In this document: piece after piece, positions 55,319-64,000 of the stretch
Numbering within the stretch: the stretch's first letter is position 1
Layout of the letters: each line of letters starts with the position of its first letter
Assembly (NCBI RefSeq): GCF_030815975.1
Contig: NZ_JAUSXL010000002.1
Span: 806,001 to 870,000, forward strand
Reading direction: 5' to 3'
DNA length: 64,000 bases
DNA from: Variovorax paradoxus
Lineage (GTDB): Bacteria; Pseudomonadota; Gammaproteobacteria; Burkholderiales; Burkholderiaceae_C
Program-made: the position numbers and the translations under genes
The notes under the pieces: generated by a model
What the model was told of the DNA's origin: nothing
The model's input: the letters and a program-made list of their open reading frames with translations, nothing else
Database searches by the model: none

Positions 55319-56554
55319 ATGCCCGCCTATTCCTTCGAAGCCATCGATGCCAGCGGCCAGTCGCGCGAAGGCGTGCTCGAGGCCGACACCGCGCGCAGCG
55401 CCCGCAGCCTGCTGCGCGCGCAGGCGCTCATTCCGCTGTCGGTCACACCGGTGGGCAGCAGCCACGTCAACGGCACCGGCAATGGCGGCCTGCGCCGCTG
55501 GCTGGGCGGCGGCGCGAGGATCTTCAGCTCGACCGGTCTTGCGGTCTGGACGCGTCAGCTCGCGGGCCTCGTGTCCTCCGGCCTGCCGCTCGAACGCGCG
55601 CTGACCGCGCTCACCGACGAAGCCGAGACCGAGCCGCAGCGCAACCTGGTCGCGTCGCTGCGCGCCGAGGTCAACGCGGGCTCGCCTTTCGCGCGTGCGC
55701 TCGCGGCCCATCCGCGCGAGTTCTCGCCCATCTACACGGCAGTGATCGGCGCGGGCGAGCAGAGCGGCAACCTCGGCCTCGTGCTCGACCGGCTCGCCGA
55801 CGACTTGGAGGAGCGGCAGGCGCTGCAGCAGAAGCTCATCGGCGCCGCGCTTTATCCGGCCATCGTCACGCTGGTGGCGATCGTGATCGTGATCTTTCTC
55901 GTGAGCTACGTGGTGCCGCAGGTGGCGCAGGTGTTCGCGGGCACCAAGCGCTCGCTCCCCTTCCTCACCACCGTCATGCTGTCGCTGAGCGCGGCGGTGC
56001 GCAACTACGGGTGGTGGATGCTGGGCGGCGTGGTGCTCGCCGCCATCGCTGCGCGGTTGGCATTGGCGCAGGAGGCCTTCCGCCTGAAGTTCGATGCCGC
56101 CTGGCTCCGGCTGCCGCTGGTGGGCAAGCTCGCGCGCGGCTACAACGCGGCGCGCTTTGCCAGCACGCTGGCCATGCTGGCCACCGCCGGGGTGCCGATC
56201 CTGCGCGCGCTGCAGGCAGCTTCCGAAACGCTGGGCAACCGCGCCATGCGCGCGGATGCGCTCGACGCACTGGTGCTGGTGCGCGAAGGCGCGCCGCTGG
56301 CCTCGGCACTGGCGCAGAAAAAACGCTTTCCCGGACTGGTCTCGATGTTCGCGCGCCTGGGCGAGCAGACCGGCACGCTGCCGCTGATGCTGCAGCGCGC
56401 GGCCAACCAGCTGGGCGCCGAAGTGCAGCGCCGCGCGATGCACCTGGCCACTATCCTCGAGCCCCTCTTGATCGTGGCCATGGGCGGCGTGGTGATGCTC
56501 ATTGTGCTGGCGGTGATGCTGCCTATCATCCAGCTCAACCAGTTCGTCAAGTAA
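55319..56554 (+). CDS. gspF: Type II secretion platform protein GspF
   Basis: 411 residues, 18 bases after gspE. Two GspF repeats with WTRQLAGLVSSGLPLERALTAL in the first and FASTLAMLATAGVPILRALQAA in the second, and three membrane spans, the last at the C-terminus (VVMLIVLAVMLPIIQLNQFVK). Polytopic core of the inner-membrane assembly. Last gene of the gsp run. Confidence 0.95.
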   Translation: MPAYSFEAIDASGQSREGVLEADTARSARSLLRAQALIPLSVTPVGSSHVNGTGNGGLRRWLGGGARIFSSTGLAVWTRQLAGLVSSGLPLERALTALTDEAETEPQRNLVASLRAEVNAGSPFARALAAHPREFSPIYTAVIGAGEQSGNLGLVLDRLADDLEERQALQQKLIGAALYPAIVTLVAIVIVIFLVSYVVPQVAQVFAGTKRSLPFLTTVMLSLSAAVRNYGWWMLGGVVLAAIAARLALAQEAFRLKFDAAWLRLPLVGKLARGYNAARFASTLAMLATAGVPILRALQAASETLGNRAMRADALDALVLVREGAPLASALAQKKRFPGLVSMFARLGEQTGTLPLMLQRAANQLGAEVQRRAMHLATILEPLLIVAMGGVVMLIVLAVMLPIIQLNQFVK

Positions 56555-56578
56555 CGCCGCCAGGAAGCACTGCACGCC

Positions 56579-57478
56579 ATGCCCGTCACGCTCGAAGACA
56601 AACTCGTGGTCGCGATCTCGTCGCGCGCGCTGTTCAACCTCGAAGAAGAGAACAGGATCTTCGAGGCCGGCGACAACGAGGGCTACATGAAGCTGCAGCT
56701 CGACCGCATCGACGTGCCGGCCGCGCCGGGCATCGCGTACTCGCTGATCCGCAAGCTGCTGCGCTTCAACGACGACGGCGTGCAGCGCGTCGAGGTGGTG
56801 ATCCTCTCGCGCAACGATCCGGTCTCGGGCATGCGGATCTTCCGCTCGAGCGCGGCCGCCGACATCAAGCTGCAGCGCGGCGTGTTCACGCAGGGGCGGC
56901 CGCCCTTCGGCTATCTGCGGCCGCTGCGCGCGCACCTGTTCCTCTCGGTCAATGCGCAGGACGTGCGCGAAGCGCTCAGCGCGGGTTTTCCGGCCGCGCG
57001 GGTGCTGGTCGAATCGGTGAAGGCCAGCGATGCATGGCCCAACGAAGTTCGCATTGCCTTCGACGGCGATGCGGTGCTGTTCTCCGACGAGGCCGAGCGC
57101 GTGTTCCAGGCCGAGGGCCTCGACGCCTTCCAGGCGCACGAGCTCAGCAAGGCCGACCTGCCGCTGCCCGAAGGTCCCTTCAAGCCGCTGCTGATGGCGC
57201 TGCATCGCCTGCAGATGGCAGGTAACGCGCAGATGCGCATCCGCACTGCGCTGGTCACCGCGCGCAGCGCCCCGGCGCACGAGCGCGCGATCCGCACGCT
57301 CATGAAGTGGAACATCCGCGTCGACGAGGCGATGTTCCTCGGCGGCCTTCCGAAGGGTGAATTCCTGCGCGAGTTCGAACCCGATTTCTTCTTCGACGAC
57401 CAGACCGGCCACGTCGATGCCGCGGCACGCCACGTGCCCGCGGGCCACGTCTCGAGCGGCATCAGCAACGAGCGCTGA
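56579..57478 (+). CDS. Cytosolic 5'-nucleotidase family protein
   Basis: 299 residues, start ATG 56579. It matches the 5-nucleotidase family (Pfam 5-nucleotidase) in LVVAISSRALFNLEEENRIF, VVILSRNDPVSGMRIF, HLFLSVNAQDVREAL, RIAFDGDAVLFSDEAE and MFLGGLPKGEFLREF. It dephosphorylates nucleoside monophosphates in the cytoplasm. It follows gspF by 24 bases but has no evident link to secretion. Confidence 0.88.
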   Translation: MPVTLEDKLVVAISSRALFNLEEENRIFEAGDNEGYMKLQLDRIDVPAAPGIAYSLIRKLLRFNDDGVQRVEVVILSRNDPVSGMRIFRSSAAADIKLQRGVFTQGRPPFGYLRPLRAHLFLSVNAQDVREALSAGFPAARVLVESVKASDAWPNEVRIAFDGDAVLFSDEAERVFQAEGLDAFQAHELSKADLPLPEGPFKPLLMALHRLQMAGNAQMRIRTALVTARSAPAHERAIRTLMKWNIRVDEAMFLGGLPKGEFLREFEPDFFFDDQTGHVDAAARHVPAGHVSSGISNER

Positions 57479-57509
57479 GCGCTCCCGCGGCGCGCCCTGC
57501 GCCGCTGCC

Positions 57510-57554
57510 TTGTCATCGCTCGTTCATGGCGATGTAACGCGATCTCCCTAGTCT
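57510..57554 (+). promoter_or_regulatory. Pho-box-like repeats and -10 box before the lipoprotein/phospholipase genes
   Basis: TTGTCAT (57510-57516) and CGTTCAT (57521-57527) are spaced 11 bases, close to the PhoB half-site CTGTCAT and its period. A weaker third repeat starts at 57532, and TAGTCT at 57549-57554 would be the -10 region. No good -35 is present, as expected for PhoB-activated promoters. Phosphate-starvation control of phospholipase C is well known in Pseudomonas. Confidence 0.55.
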
Positions 57555-57679
57555 TGCGGCCTGTCCGCTGCGCGGTGCCTCGCGATGCTTTGCTGCGTCG
57601 CGTCGTCGAGCCCGCACGGCCTTTTTTCGACGCTCTGCTTCCGAGCGCCCACGCAACGACGACTCCCAAGGAATCCCCC

Positions 57680-57874
57680 ATGCGACTTTCATCCCTGCCT
57701 GCGCGGCTCGTTCCCGCGCTGATCCTGGCCTCTGTCCTTTCCGCCTGCGGCGGCGGCAACGGCGGTGGTGGTTTCTTCGGCGGCCTGCCTGGCGTGGGCG
57801 CTCCGACACCGACCACGCCCACCACGCCGCCGCCCGACGCCGGCACCAAGCCCGAGATGCGCTGCGCCCCCTGA
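57680..57874 (+). CDS. Small glycine-rich lipoprotein
   Basis: 64 residues from ATG 57680 with AAGGAA upstream. Lipoprotein signal ending LSAC (lipobox), then GGGNGGGG and a Thr/Pro-rich tail (PTPTTPTTPPPDAG). No domain recognised. It is 26 bases before the phospholipase gene, probably on the same transcript. A role as an assembly or lipid-bilayer partner of the phospholipase is a guess. Confidence 0.75.
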   Translation: MRLSSLPARLVPALILASVLSACGGGNGGGGFFGGLPGVGAPTPTTPTTPPPDAGTKPEMRCAP

Positions 57875-57900
57875 ACACCACGAAACGCCAGAACAACACC

Positions 57901-60105
57901 ATGAACTCACGCCGCAAATTCCTGACAGGCACCGCCACCACCGGTGCTGCCGCGCTCGCGCTCTCGGCCTTTCCGCCGAGCATCCGCCGCGCACTCGCCA
58001 TTCCCGCCAACAACAAGACCGGCACCATCAAGGACGTGGAGCACATCGTCATCCTGATGCAGGAGAACCGCTCGTTCGACCACTACTTCGGCACGCTCAT
58101 GGGCGTGCGCGGCTTCGGCGACCGCTTCACCATTCCGCTGCCCCAGGGCCGTGGCGTCTGGCAGCAACTCGACGATGCCGGCAAGGAAGTGCTGCCCTAC
58201 CATCTCGACGGTTCGAAGGGCAATGCGCAGCGCGTGGCCGGCACGCCGCACAGCTGGAGCGACGGCCAGGCTGCGTGGGCCGGCGGGCGCATGTACGAAT
58301 GGGTGCGCTACAAGAAAACCAGGACGGCGCCTTTCACGCAATCGATGGGCTACCTCGAAGAAGCGGAACTGCCGTTCCAGTTCGCACTGGCCAACGCCTT
58401 CACGCTCTGCGACGCGTACCACTGCAGCATGCACACCGGCACCAATTCGAACCGCATGTTCCTCTGGACCGGCACCAACGGCCCCACGGGCGCGAACGTG
58501 GCCACGGTCAACAACGAGTGGGATTCGATCGACAGCTCGGCCAACGGCTACAGCTGGAAGACCTATCCCGAGCGGCTGCAGGAAGCCAAGGTGAGCTGGA
58601 TGGTCTACCAGAACATGCCCGAGAACTTCGGCGACAACTCGCTGGCCGGCTTCAGGCAATACCGGCTCGCGAACGAAGCCTCCGGCAAGCCCGTGAGCAA
58701 CGACGTGGCCTCTCCCGCCTACGACCCGGCCAGCGACGACGCCGGCAATCCGCTCTACAAGGGCATTGCCAACACCATGCCCGACGGCGGCTTTCTCGAG
58801 CAGTTCCGCCAGGACATCAAGAACGGCAAGCTGCCCCAGGTGTCGTGGATCGTCGCGCCCGCGACCTATTCGGAGCACCCCGGCCCGTCGAGCCCGGTGC
58901 AGGGCGGCTGGTACATCCAGGAAACGCTCGATGCGCTCACCGCCGTGCCCGAGGTGTGGAGCAAGACCGTGCTGTTCATCAACTTCGACGAGAACGACGG
59001 CTATTTCGATCACATTCCTTCGCCGGCCGCGCCTTCCATCAACGCCGACGGAACGCCCGCGGGAAAGACCACGCTGCCGCCCGAAGCGCTCAAGCCCGAG
59101 TACTTCAATCACCCGAATCCGCCCGGCACCACCGACCAGCCGCCGCCCGACGGCCGCGTCTACGGCCCCGGCGTGCGTGTGCCGATGTATGTGGTGTCGC
59201 CCTGGAGCCGCGGCGGCTGGGTCAACTCGCAGGCCTTCGACCACACCTCGGTGCTGCGCTTCGTCGAGGCGCGCTTCGGGGTGAAGGAGACCAACATCAG
59301 CGATTTCCGCCGCGCCGTGTGCGGCGATCTCACGAGCGCCTTCAATTTCGTTTCTCCGAACAGCGAAGCACTGCCGGCACTCGCAGGCCGAAAGACCAAG
59401 GCGCAGGCCGACCAACTGCGCGCCGACCAGGAGGCGCTGTCGCAGGTGGCACTGCCGCTCGACCCGCTGCTGCCACGCCAGGCCGCCGGCACGCGCCCCT
59501 CGCGCGCGCTGCCCTACGAGCTGCACACGAGTGCCCGCGCCGATGCCGTGAACGGCAAGCTCCAGCTGATCTTCGCGAACACCGGCACCGCCAGCGCGGT
59601 GTTCCACGTCTACGACAAGCTCAACCTCGACCGCCTGCCGCGCCGCTACCTGGTCGAACCCGGCAAGACGCTCGACGATGCATGGAACGCGACGCGCGAC
59701 GACAGCGGTTTCTATGATCTGTGGGTGCTCGGGCCCAATGGCTTTCACCGCCACTTCAAGGGCGACCTGAACGCGCTTCGCGCCGGCGGCGTGGCCGTGC
59801 CCGAGGTGCGCGTGTGCTACGACATCGCCAACGGCAACGTGTACCTGGAAATGCGCAACGACGGCAAGAACGCCTGCAAGTTCAGCGTGCGCGCCAAGGC
59901 CTACCGAACCGACGGCCCGTGGACCGCGACGGTGGAAGGCGGCGCCAAGGCCGAGCTGCACTGGGATCTGTCGGCGAGCGGCGCGTGGTACGACTTTGCC
60001 GTGGCCTGCGATGCGGACACGAGCTTCGTGCGCCGCTTTGCCGGCCGCGTCGAGACCGGCCGGCACTCGGTGAGCGACCCGGCCATGGGTCTGGCCGATC
60101 TCTGA
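57901..60105 (+). CDS. Phosphocholine-type phospholipase C, Tat-exported
   Basis: 734 residues. Twin-arginine signal NSRRKFLTGTATTG at the start. Phosphoesterase core: VEHIVILMQENRSFDHYFGTL (about 45-65), MHTGTNSNR, INFDENDGYFDHIPSPAAP, and two C-terminal DUF756-type domains near 520-720. This matches the PlcH/PlcN family, which hydrolyses phosphatidylcholine and sphingomyelin. Known: such enzymes use Tat across the inner membrane and type II secretion across the outer one. The gsp locus lies just upstream, so it is a likely substrate. Predicted to be induced by phosphate shortage through the Pho-box-like site. Confidence 0.95.
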   Translation: MNSRRKFLTGTATTGAAALALSAFPPSIRRALAIPANNKTGTIKDVEHIVILMQENRSFDHYFGTLMGVRGFGDRFTIPLPQGRGVWQQLDDAGKEVLPYHLDGSKGNAQRVAGTPHSWSDGQAAWAGGRMYEWVRYKKTRTAPFTQSMGYLEEAELPFQFALANAFTLCDAYHCSMHTGTNSNRMFLWTGTNGPTGANVATVNNEWDSIDSSANGYSWKTYPERLQEAKVSWMVYQNMPENFGDNSLAGFRQYRLANEASGKPVSNDVASPAYDPASDDAGNPLYKGIANTMPDGGFLEQFRQDIKNGKLPQVSWIVAPATYSEHPGPSSPVQGGWYIQETLDALTAVPEVWSKTVLFINFDENDGYFDHIPSPAAPSINADGTPAGKTTLPPEALKPEYFNHPNPPGTTDQPPPDGRVYGPGVRVPMYVVSPWSRGGWVNSQAFDHTSVLRFVEARFGVKETNISDFRRAVCGDLTSAFNFVSPNSEALPALAGRKTKAQADQLRADQEALSQVALPLDPLLPRQAAGTRPSRALPYELHTSARADAVNGKLQLIFANTGTASAVFHVYDKLNLDRLPRRYLVEPGKTLDDAWNATRDDSGFYDLWVLGPNGFHRHFKGDLNALRAGGVAVPEVRVCYDIANGNVYLEMRNDGKNACKFSVRAKAYRTDGPWTATVEGGAKAELHWDLSASGAWYDFAVACDADTSFVRRFAGRVETGRHSVSDPAMGLADL

Positions 60106-60114
60106 CGGCGCGAG

Positions 60115-61368
60115 CTACGCCGCGGCGGTGCGAAGCCGCAGTTGCCGGACCCTGAACAGCAGCATCGCTGCGATGCTGACGTTCAGCAGGTTCCAGCCGA
60201 TGCCGTTGAGAAACGCCGCGTGGTAGCTGCCGGTCAGGTCGAACACCTTGCCCGACATCCAGCCGCCCAGCGCCATGCCGAACAGCGTGAACATCAGCAC
60301 CGTGCCCACGCGCGCACCGGCTTCCTCGGGCGGAAAGTGCTCGCGCACGATGATCGCGTAGGACGGCACGATGCCGCCCTGGAACAGCCCGAACAGCGCC
60401 GAGATCACATAGAGCGACACCAGCCCGTCGAACGGCAGGAACAGCAGCAGCGCCACGCACTGCAGCACGCCGCCCAGCAGCAGCGTGCGCAGCCCGCCGA
60501 TGCGGTCGCAGATCGCGCCCGACACCAGCCGGCTCACCACGCCGAAACCCAGCATCAGCGACAGCATCTGCGCGCCCTGCGCCGGGCCGTAGCCGAGGTC
60601 GCCGCAGTAGGCCACGATGTGCACCTGCGGCATCGCCATGGCCACGCAGCAGGCCACGCCCGCCACGCACAGCAGGCCCTGGGCCGTGCCCATGCTGAAA
60701 CCGAAAGGCCGTGTCAGATCGCGCCGCCGAGCGGCATGGCCCGCATGGCCGGCCGGCGCGGCCGCCAGCGCCGGCGGCCGTGCACGAAAGCAGAGCGCGA
60801 GCGCCGCCATCGCGAGGCCGCAGAACACGCCCATGCCGATGTAGGTCTGGCGCCAGCCGACCGCCTCGATGAAATGCTGCGCGATCGGCGGCCAGATGGC
60901 GCCGGCCACATAGTTGCCGCTCGCGCACACCGCCACCGCGATACCGCGCCGCTTGACGAACCAGAGCGAGGTGTCCGCCACCAGCGGCGCAAAGGCCGCG
61001 GCGCTGCCGAGCAGGCCGACCAGCATGGCCTGCGCCACGATGAAGGAGACGATGCCGTCGGCCATGCCGCATGCGACATAGCCCACGCCGAGGCTCAGCG
61101 CGCCGATCAGTAAGGGCCACATCACGCCGAATCGATCGGCCAGCCGCCCCATCAGCACGCCGCCCACGCCGAAGCCGAGCATCAGCAGGGTGTAGGGCAG
61201 CGAGGCATCGGCGCGCGCAATGCCGAACTCGGCCTGCACGGCGGGCAGCATCACCGAGACCACGTACATGCCGCTGCTGCCGACCGTCATGACCAGCAGC
61301 GTGAGGCCAAGCCGCAGCATGGCGTAGCGCGAATCCGCCTCGTGGGCGCCTGTCTCCGATGTCTTCAT
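60115..61368 (-). CDS. Major facilitator superfamily transporter
   Basis: 417 residues, 12 hydrophobic segments. MFS loop motif GVLMGRLADRFGVMWP near residue 76 and a second half beginning FSMGTAQGLLCVAGV. It resembles the monocarboxylate/oxalate-formate (OFA) type. Substrate unknown. Convergent with the phospholipase gene (9 bases between). Confidence 0.9.
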   Translation of the reverse strand: MKTSETGAHEADSRYAMLRLGLTLLVMTVGSSGMYVVSVMLPAVQAEFGIARADASLPYTLLMLGFGVGGVLMGRLADRFGVMWPLLIGALSLGVGYVACGMADGIVSFIVAQAMLVGLLGSAAAFAPLVADTSLWFVKRRGIAVAVCASGNYVAGAIWPPIAQHFIEAVGWRQTYIGMGVFCGLAMAALALCFRARPPALAAAPAGHAGHAARRRDLTRPFGFSMGTAQGLLCVAGVACCVAMAMPQVHIVAYCGDLGYGPAQGAQMLSLMLGFGVVSRLVSGAICDRIGGLRTLLLGGVLQCVALLLFLPFDGLVSLYVISALFGLFQGGIVPSYAIIVREHFPPEEAGARVGTVLMFTLFGMALGGWMSGKVFDLTGSYHAAFLNGIGWNLLNVSIAAMLLFRVRQLRLRTAAA

Positions 61369-61471
61369 TGTTTTTTGCTCCGCGCCGAGGATACCGCCGG
61401 GCGCGAATATGCGAAGGCGAGCGCGCGCAATGCCCGGCGGCGCATGGCCGCCTGCGCGCCCGAGGGGCGAA

Positions 61472-61606
61472 TCAGCCCGCGAGCGGAACCGGCATCACGA
61501 CATCGGCAGAAGCCTTGGGCACCGGCACGCCGGGCTTGGGCTTGTTGTCGCAGCCGGCCGTCAGGAGGCCGATGCAGAACAGAAGAACAAGGGCTGTGCT
61601 TCTCAT
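61472..61606 (-). CDS. Tiny lipoprotein (44 residues)
   Basis: MRSTALVLLFCIGLLTAGC is a complete lipoprotein signal with lipobox LTAGC; the mature part is about 26 residues, lysine and proline-rich (DNKPKPGVPVPKASADVV). Start ATG 61606, stop 61472-61474. It does not carry the LptM-type motif GxKGPLxLP. It lies alone in the gap between the MFS gene and the ABC exporter; the rest of that gap shows nothing else. Confidence 0.6.
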   Translation of the reverse strand: MRSTALVLLFCIGLLTAGCDNKPKPGVPVPKASADVVMPVPLAG

Positions 61607-61754
61607 GCGGCGGATGCTATGCCCGCCTTCATGCAAGTCAAGTCGGACGCCGCGCCGACCGTGCCGGGCCGGCTTCAGGCCCGTCTAAGGAACATTTGAC
61701 TACCATCGTTTCCTCACGAAGTCCGGCGCACCCGCGCCCAGCCAGGAAATCCGC

Positions 61755-63551
61755 ATGCCTTTATCTGCCACGGCGCGAGCCGCCACGTTCGCCCAAGTGC
61801 TGCGCCGCGTCTTGTCGCTCTCTGCGCCCTATTTCAAGTCGGAAGAGAAGTGGCGCGCCCGCAGCCTGTTCCTGGCCGTGATAGGGCTGAACCTCGGCAC
61901 GGTCTATGTTGCGGTGCTGCTCAACGATTGGAGCCGAGTCTTTTTCGACGCCCTGCAGAACAAGAACGAGCCGGTCTTCTGGACCCAGCTGCTGCGCTTC
62001 ACCTACATCGCGATGGCTGGCATCGGTGTCGCGGTCTTCAAGTTTTATCTGACGCAGCTGCTCCAGGTGCGCTGGCGCGCCTGGATGACGCGCAGCTATC
62101 TGAGCCGATGGATGGCCAACCGCACCTTCTATCGGCTGGAGCTCGCGCGCTACGCGCAGAAAGCCGCCACCGCGGAAGGCCAGCCGGCTAATACCGACAA
62201 TCCGGACCAGCGCATCCAGGAAGACATGCAGCTGTTCACCGACTACACGGTGACGCTCTCGATGGGAATCTTGAACTCGGTGGTGACGCTGGTGACGTTC
62301 GTCGGCATCCTCTGGAGCCTGTCAGGGCAGTTCGCATTCAATCTGGGCGGGCATGAATTCACCGTGCCGGGGCTGATGGTCTGGGTCGCGGTTATTTACT
62401 GCACCGTGGGCACGGTCATCACCCACTTCATTGGCCGGCCGCTGATAGGACTCAACTTCCAGCAGCAGCGCCTCGAAGCAGATTTCCGCCATCACCTGGT
62501 ACGGGTTCGCGAATACAGCGAGGCCATCGCGCTTGACCGCGGCGACCGCGTGGAGCGCGGCCAGCTCGACACGCGCTTTTCGAGCGTGCTGCGCAACTAC
62601 CTTGCGCTCATCAAGCAACAGAAGAATTTGGTCACTTTCACCGCCTCGTTCGGGCAACTGGCGATCGTGTTTCCGTACTTCCTCGCCGCGCCCCGCTTCT
62701 TCAGCGGTGCAATCCAGTTCGGCGAGATGATGCAGATCGCCCGTGCCTTCAACACGGTGCAGGACGCGCTCTCCTGGTTTGTCGAGAACTACGACCGGGT
62801 CGCCATCTGGCGCGCCACCGCCGACCGGCTCACCAGCTTCGATGACGCCATGCGCGCCCAGGAAGTGCCCAACGAGCAGCTCGAGCGCGACAGTGCCATC
62901 GGCCTGCGCTCCGACGATCTGTCGATTGCACTGCCCAACGGCACCTCGCTGCTCGCGGGAGCGACGCTTTCGGTGCAGCCGGGCGACAGCGTGCTGCTGC
63001 AGGGGCCTTCGGGCAGCGGCAAGTCGACCCTGTTCCGCACCTTCGCCGGCATCTGGCCGTTTGCGCGCGGCCATGTGAAAGTGCCGGACGGCGCGGTGTT
63101 CATGCCGCAGCGGCCCTACGTGCCGGACGGCACCTTGCGCAACGCGCTGACCTATCCGAATCCGGCCGAGAACTACAGCGATGCCGAGCTGCGCCAGGCG
63201 CTGGTCGACGCGCTGCTGCCCGACCTTGCGAGCCGCCTCGACGACAGCGATGCCTGGAGCCAGAAGCTCTCGGGCGGCGAGCAGCAGCGCCTGTCCATCG
63301 CACGCGTGCTGCTGAAGAAGCCGTCATGGCTCTTTGCCGACGAGATCACCAGCGCGCTCGACGCCGAGGCCGAGGGCGTGCTCTACAAGCGGCTCTCCGA
63401 CCGGGTGAAGGCCGCAGGCGGCGCCATGGTGTCGATCGCGCACCGCGCGGCGGTCGGCGATTTCCACAACCAGCGCTGGACGCTGGTGCCCCAGCCCGAA
63501 GGCGCACCCGCGGGCGGCGCGCGCTACCGGCTGGAGACTGCGGCCACCTAG
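61755..63551 (+). CDS. SbmA/YddA-like ABC transporter, fused membrane and ATPase domains
   Basis: 598 residues. N-terminal membrane domain with about six spans ([20 protein letters not shown] first) in the SbmA/BacA (ABC_membrane_2) pattern, including [22 protein letters not shown]; then an ATPase: Walker [10 protein letters not shown] near 418, signature [15 protein letters not shown], Walker [14 protein letters not shown]. Similar to E. coli YddA. Possible peptide or vitamin-B12-type transport; substrate not known. Its last 4 bases overlap the stop of queC. Confidence 0.92.
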   Translation: MPLSATARAATFAQVLRRVLSLSAPYFKSEEKWRARSLFLAVIGLNLGTVYVAVLLNDWSRVFFDALQNKNEPVFWTQLLRFTYIAMAGIGVAVFKFYLTQLLQVRWRAWMTRSYLSRWMANRTFYRLELARYAQKAATAEGQPANTDNPDQRIQEDMQLFTDYTVTLSMGILNSVVTLVTFVGILWSLSGQFAFNLGGHEFTVPGLMVWVAVIYCTVGTVITHFIGRPLIGLNFQQQRLEADFRHHLVRVREYSEAIALDRGDRVERGQLDTRFSSVLRNYLALIKQQKNLVTFTASFGQLAIVFPYFLAAPRFFSGAIQFGEMMQIARAFNTVQDALSWFVENYDRVAIWRATADRLTSFDDAMRAQEVPNEQLERDSAIGLRSDDLSIALPNGTSLLAGATLSVQPGDSVLLQGPSGSGKSTLFRTFAGIWPFARGHVKVPDGAVFMPQRPYVPDGTLRNALTYPNPAENYSDAELRQALVDALLPDLASRLDDSDAWSQKLSGGEQQRLSIARVLLKKPSWLFADEITSALDAEAEGVLYKRLSDRVKAAGGAMVSIAHRAAVGDFHNQRWTLVPQPEGAPAGGARYRLETAAT

Positions 63552-64000
63552 GATTGCAGGGGGCGCGAGGCGTAGCGCTCCCAGCCCTTCTTGCGCAGGT
63601 CACAGGCGGGGCACTCGCCGCAGCCGTAGCCCCAGGCCTGGCGATGCTCGCGGTCGCCGAGGTAGCAGGTGTGGGTTTCTTCCACGATGAGATCGACCAG
63701 CGGCTCGCCGCCCAGGCGGTGCGCCATCTGCCAGGTCTCGGCCTTGTCGATCCACATCAGCGGCGTCTCGATGACCAGGCGGCGCTCCAGACCGAGCGAG
63801 AGCGCGAGCTGCATCGCCTTCATGGTGTCGTCGCGGCAGTCGGGGTAGCCCGAGAAGTCGGTCTCGCAGACGCCGGTGACGATCACCTGCAGGCCGCGCC
63901 GGTAGGCCAGCGCACCGGCCAGCGTGAGGAACAGCAGGTTGCGGCCGGGCACGAAGGTGTTGGGCAGCCCATCGGCCTGCATCTCGAAGGCCACTTCCTC
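63548..64000 (-). CDS. queC: 7-cyano-7-deazaguanine synthase QueC, N-terminus beyond window
   Basis: At least 150 residues visible, the C-terminal two thirds. Family marks: [40 protein letters not shown], and the zinc-binding cysteines in [15 protein letters not shown]. It converts 7-carboxy-7-deazaguanine to preQ0 with ATP and ammonia for queuosine. The frame is open at base 64000, where the ATP-binding SGGxDS loop would follow. Confidence 0.94.
   Translation of the reverse strand, partial: EEVAFEMQADGLPNTFVPGRNLLFLTLAGALAYRRGLQVIVTGVCETDFSGYPDCRDDTMKAMQLALSLGLERRLVIETPLMWIDKAETWQMAHRLGGEPLVDLIVEETHTCYLGDREHRQAWGYGCGECPACDLRKKGWERYASRPLQS

Noticed and set aside
53885..57448. 1187-codon open frame antisense to gspE, gspF and the nucleotidase gene
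   Set aside because: A composition shadow: low-complexity Arg/His/Gln/Ala sequence opposite three well-supported genes.

Overview
The window is high-GC betaproteobacterial DNA. The gene set suggests Comamonadaceae and most likely Variovorax: Gram-negative porins with YGxR/FG repeats, a Bug-type solute receptor, Tat-exported phospholipase C, a polyol ABC operon and typical intergenic palindromes. The genus is an inference from gene content, not from a marker gene. No rRNA, tRNA, CRISPR array or intact insertion sequence was seen.

Layout: 1-2290 (minus strand) is a type VI secretion fragment: a DUF2235 phospholipase-like effector cut by the window edge and a VgrG-start/DUF3304 lipoprotein fusion. 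2525-4716 is groESL with a textbook promoter and CIRCE operator. 4732-15791 (minus) is a polyol catabolic operon: binding protein, two permeases, ATPase, arabinitol-type dehydrogenase, sorbitol-type SDR, small FSA-like aldolase, sugar kinase, AraC regulator and xylulokinase. 15967-19074 is a LysR gene divergent from a Bug receptor (frameshifted in its signal peptide) and a pdxA2-like gene. 19083-29588 holds central sugar metabolism: pgi, tal, zwf, and between them a lipocalin, a HAD phosphatase and an AfuABC-like importer. 29603-37572 is a DODA-type dioxygenase and a dipeptide ABC operon with an M20 hydrolase. 37739-41766 holds two inverted porin copies flanking coq7 and an OsmC gene; the second copy has lost its start and sits behind a candidate small RNA gene. 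41858-44651 is a divergent integrase-fold gene and ilvA. 44670-56554 is a full type II secretion locus, gspC divergent from gspGHIJKLMNDEF. Then come a 5'-nucleotidase, a small lipoprotein, a Tat/type II-type phospholipase C behind a Pho-box-like sequence, an MFS transporter, a tiny lipoprotein, an SbmA/YddA-like ABC exporter and the C-terminal part of queC.

The strongest anomaly is inside the type II locus. From about 52010 to 53905 base composition and codon choice turn abruptly AT-rich, yet the GspD reading frame continues intact as a good secretin domain. The segment also carries a small secreted cysteine-containing protein found nowhere else in the locus, and ends in what looks like the first 22 codons of a second, foreign gspE just before the resident gspE. 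This reads as a recombinational replacement of the outer-membrane half of the secretin. Other items worth attention are a ~90-nt candidate sRNA with an anti-Shine-Dalgarno loop, a pair of hairpins with one conserved core but different, internally complementary arms, and several operator-like repeats.
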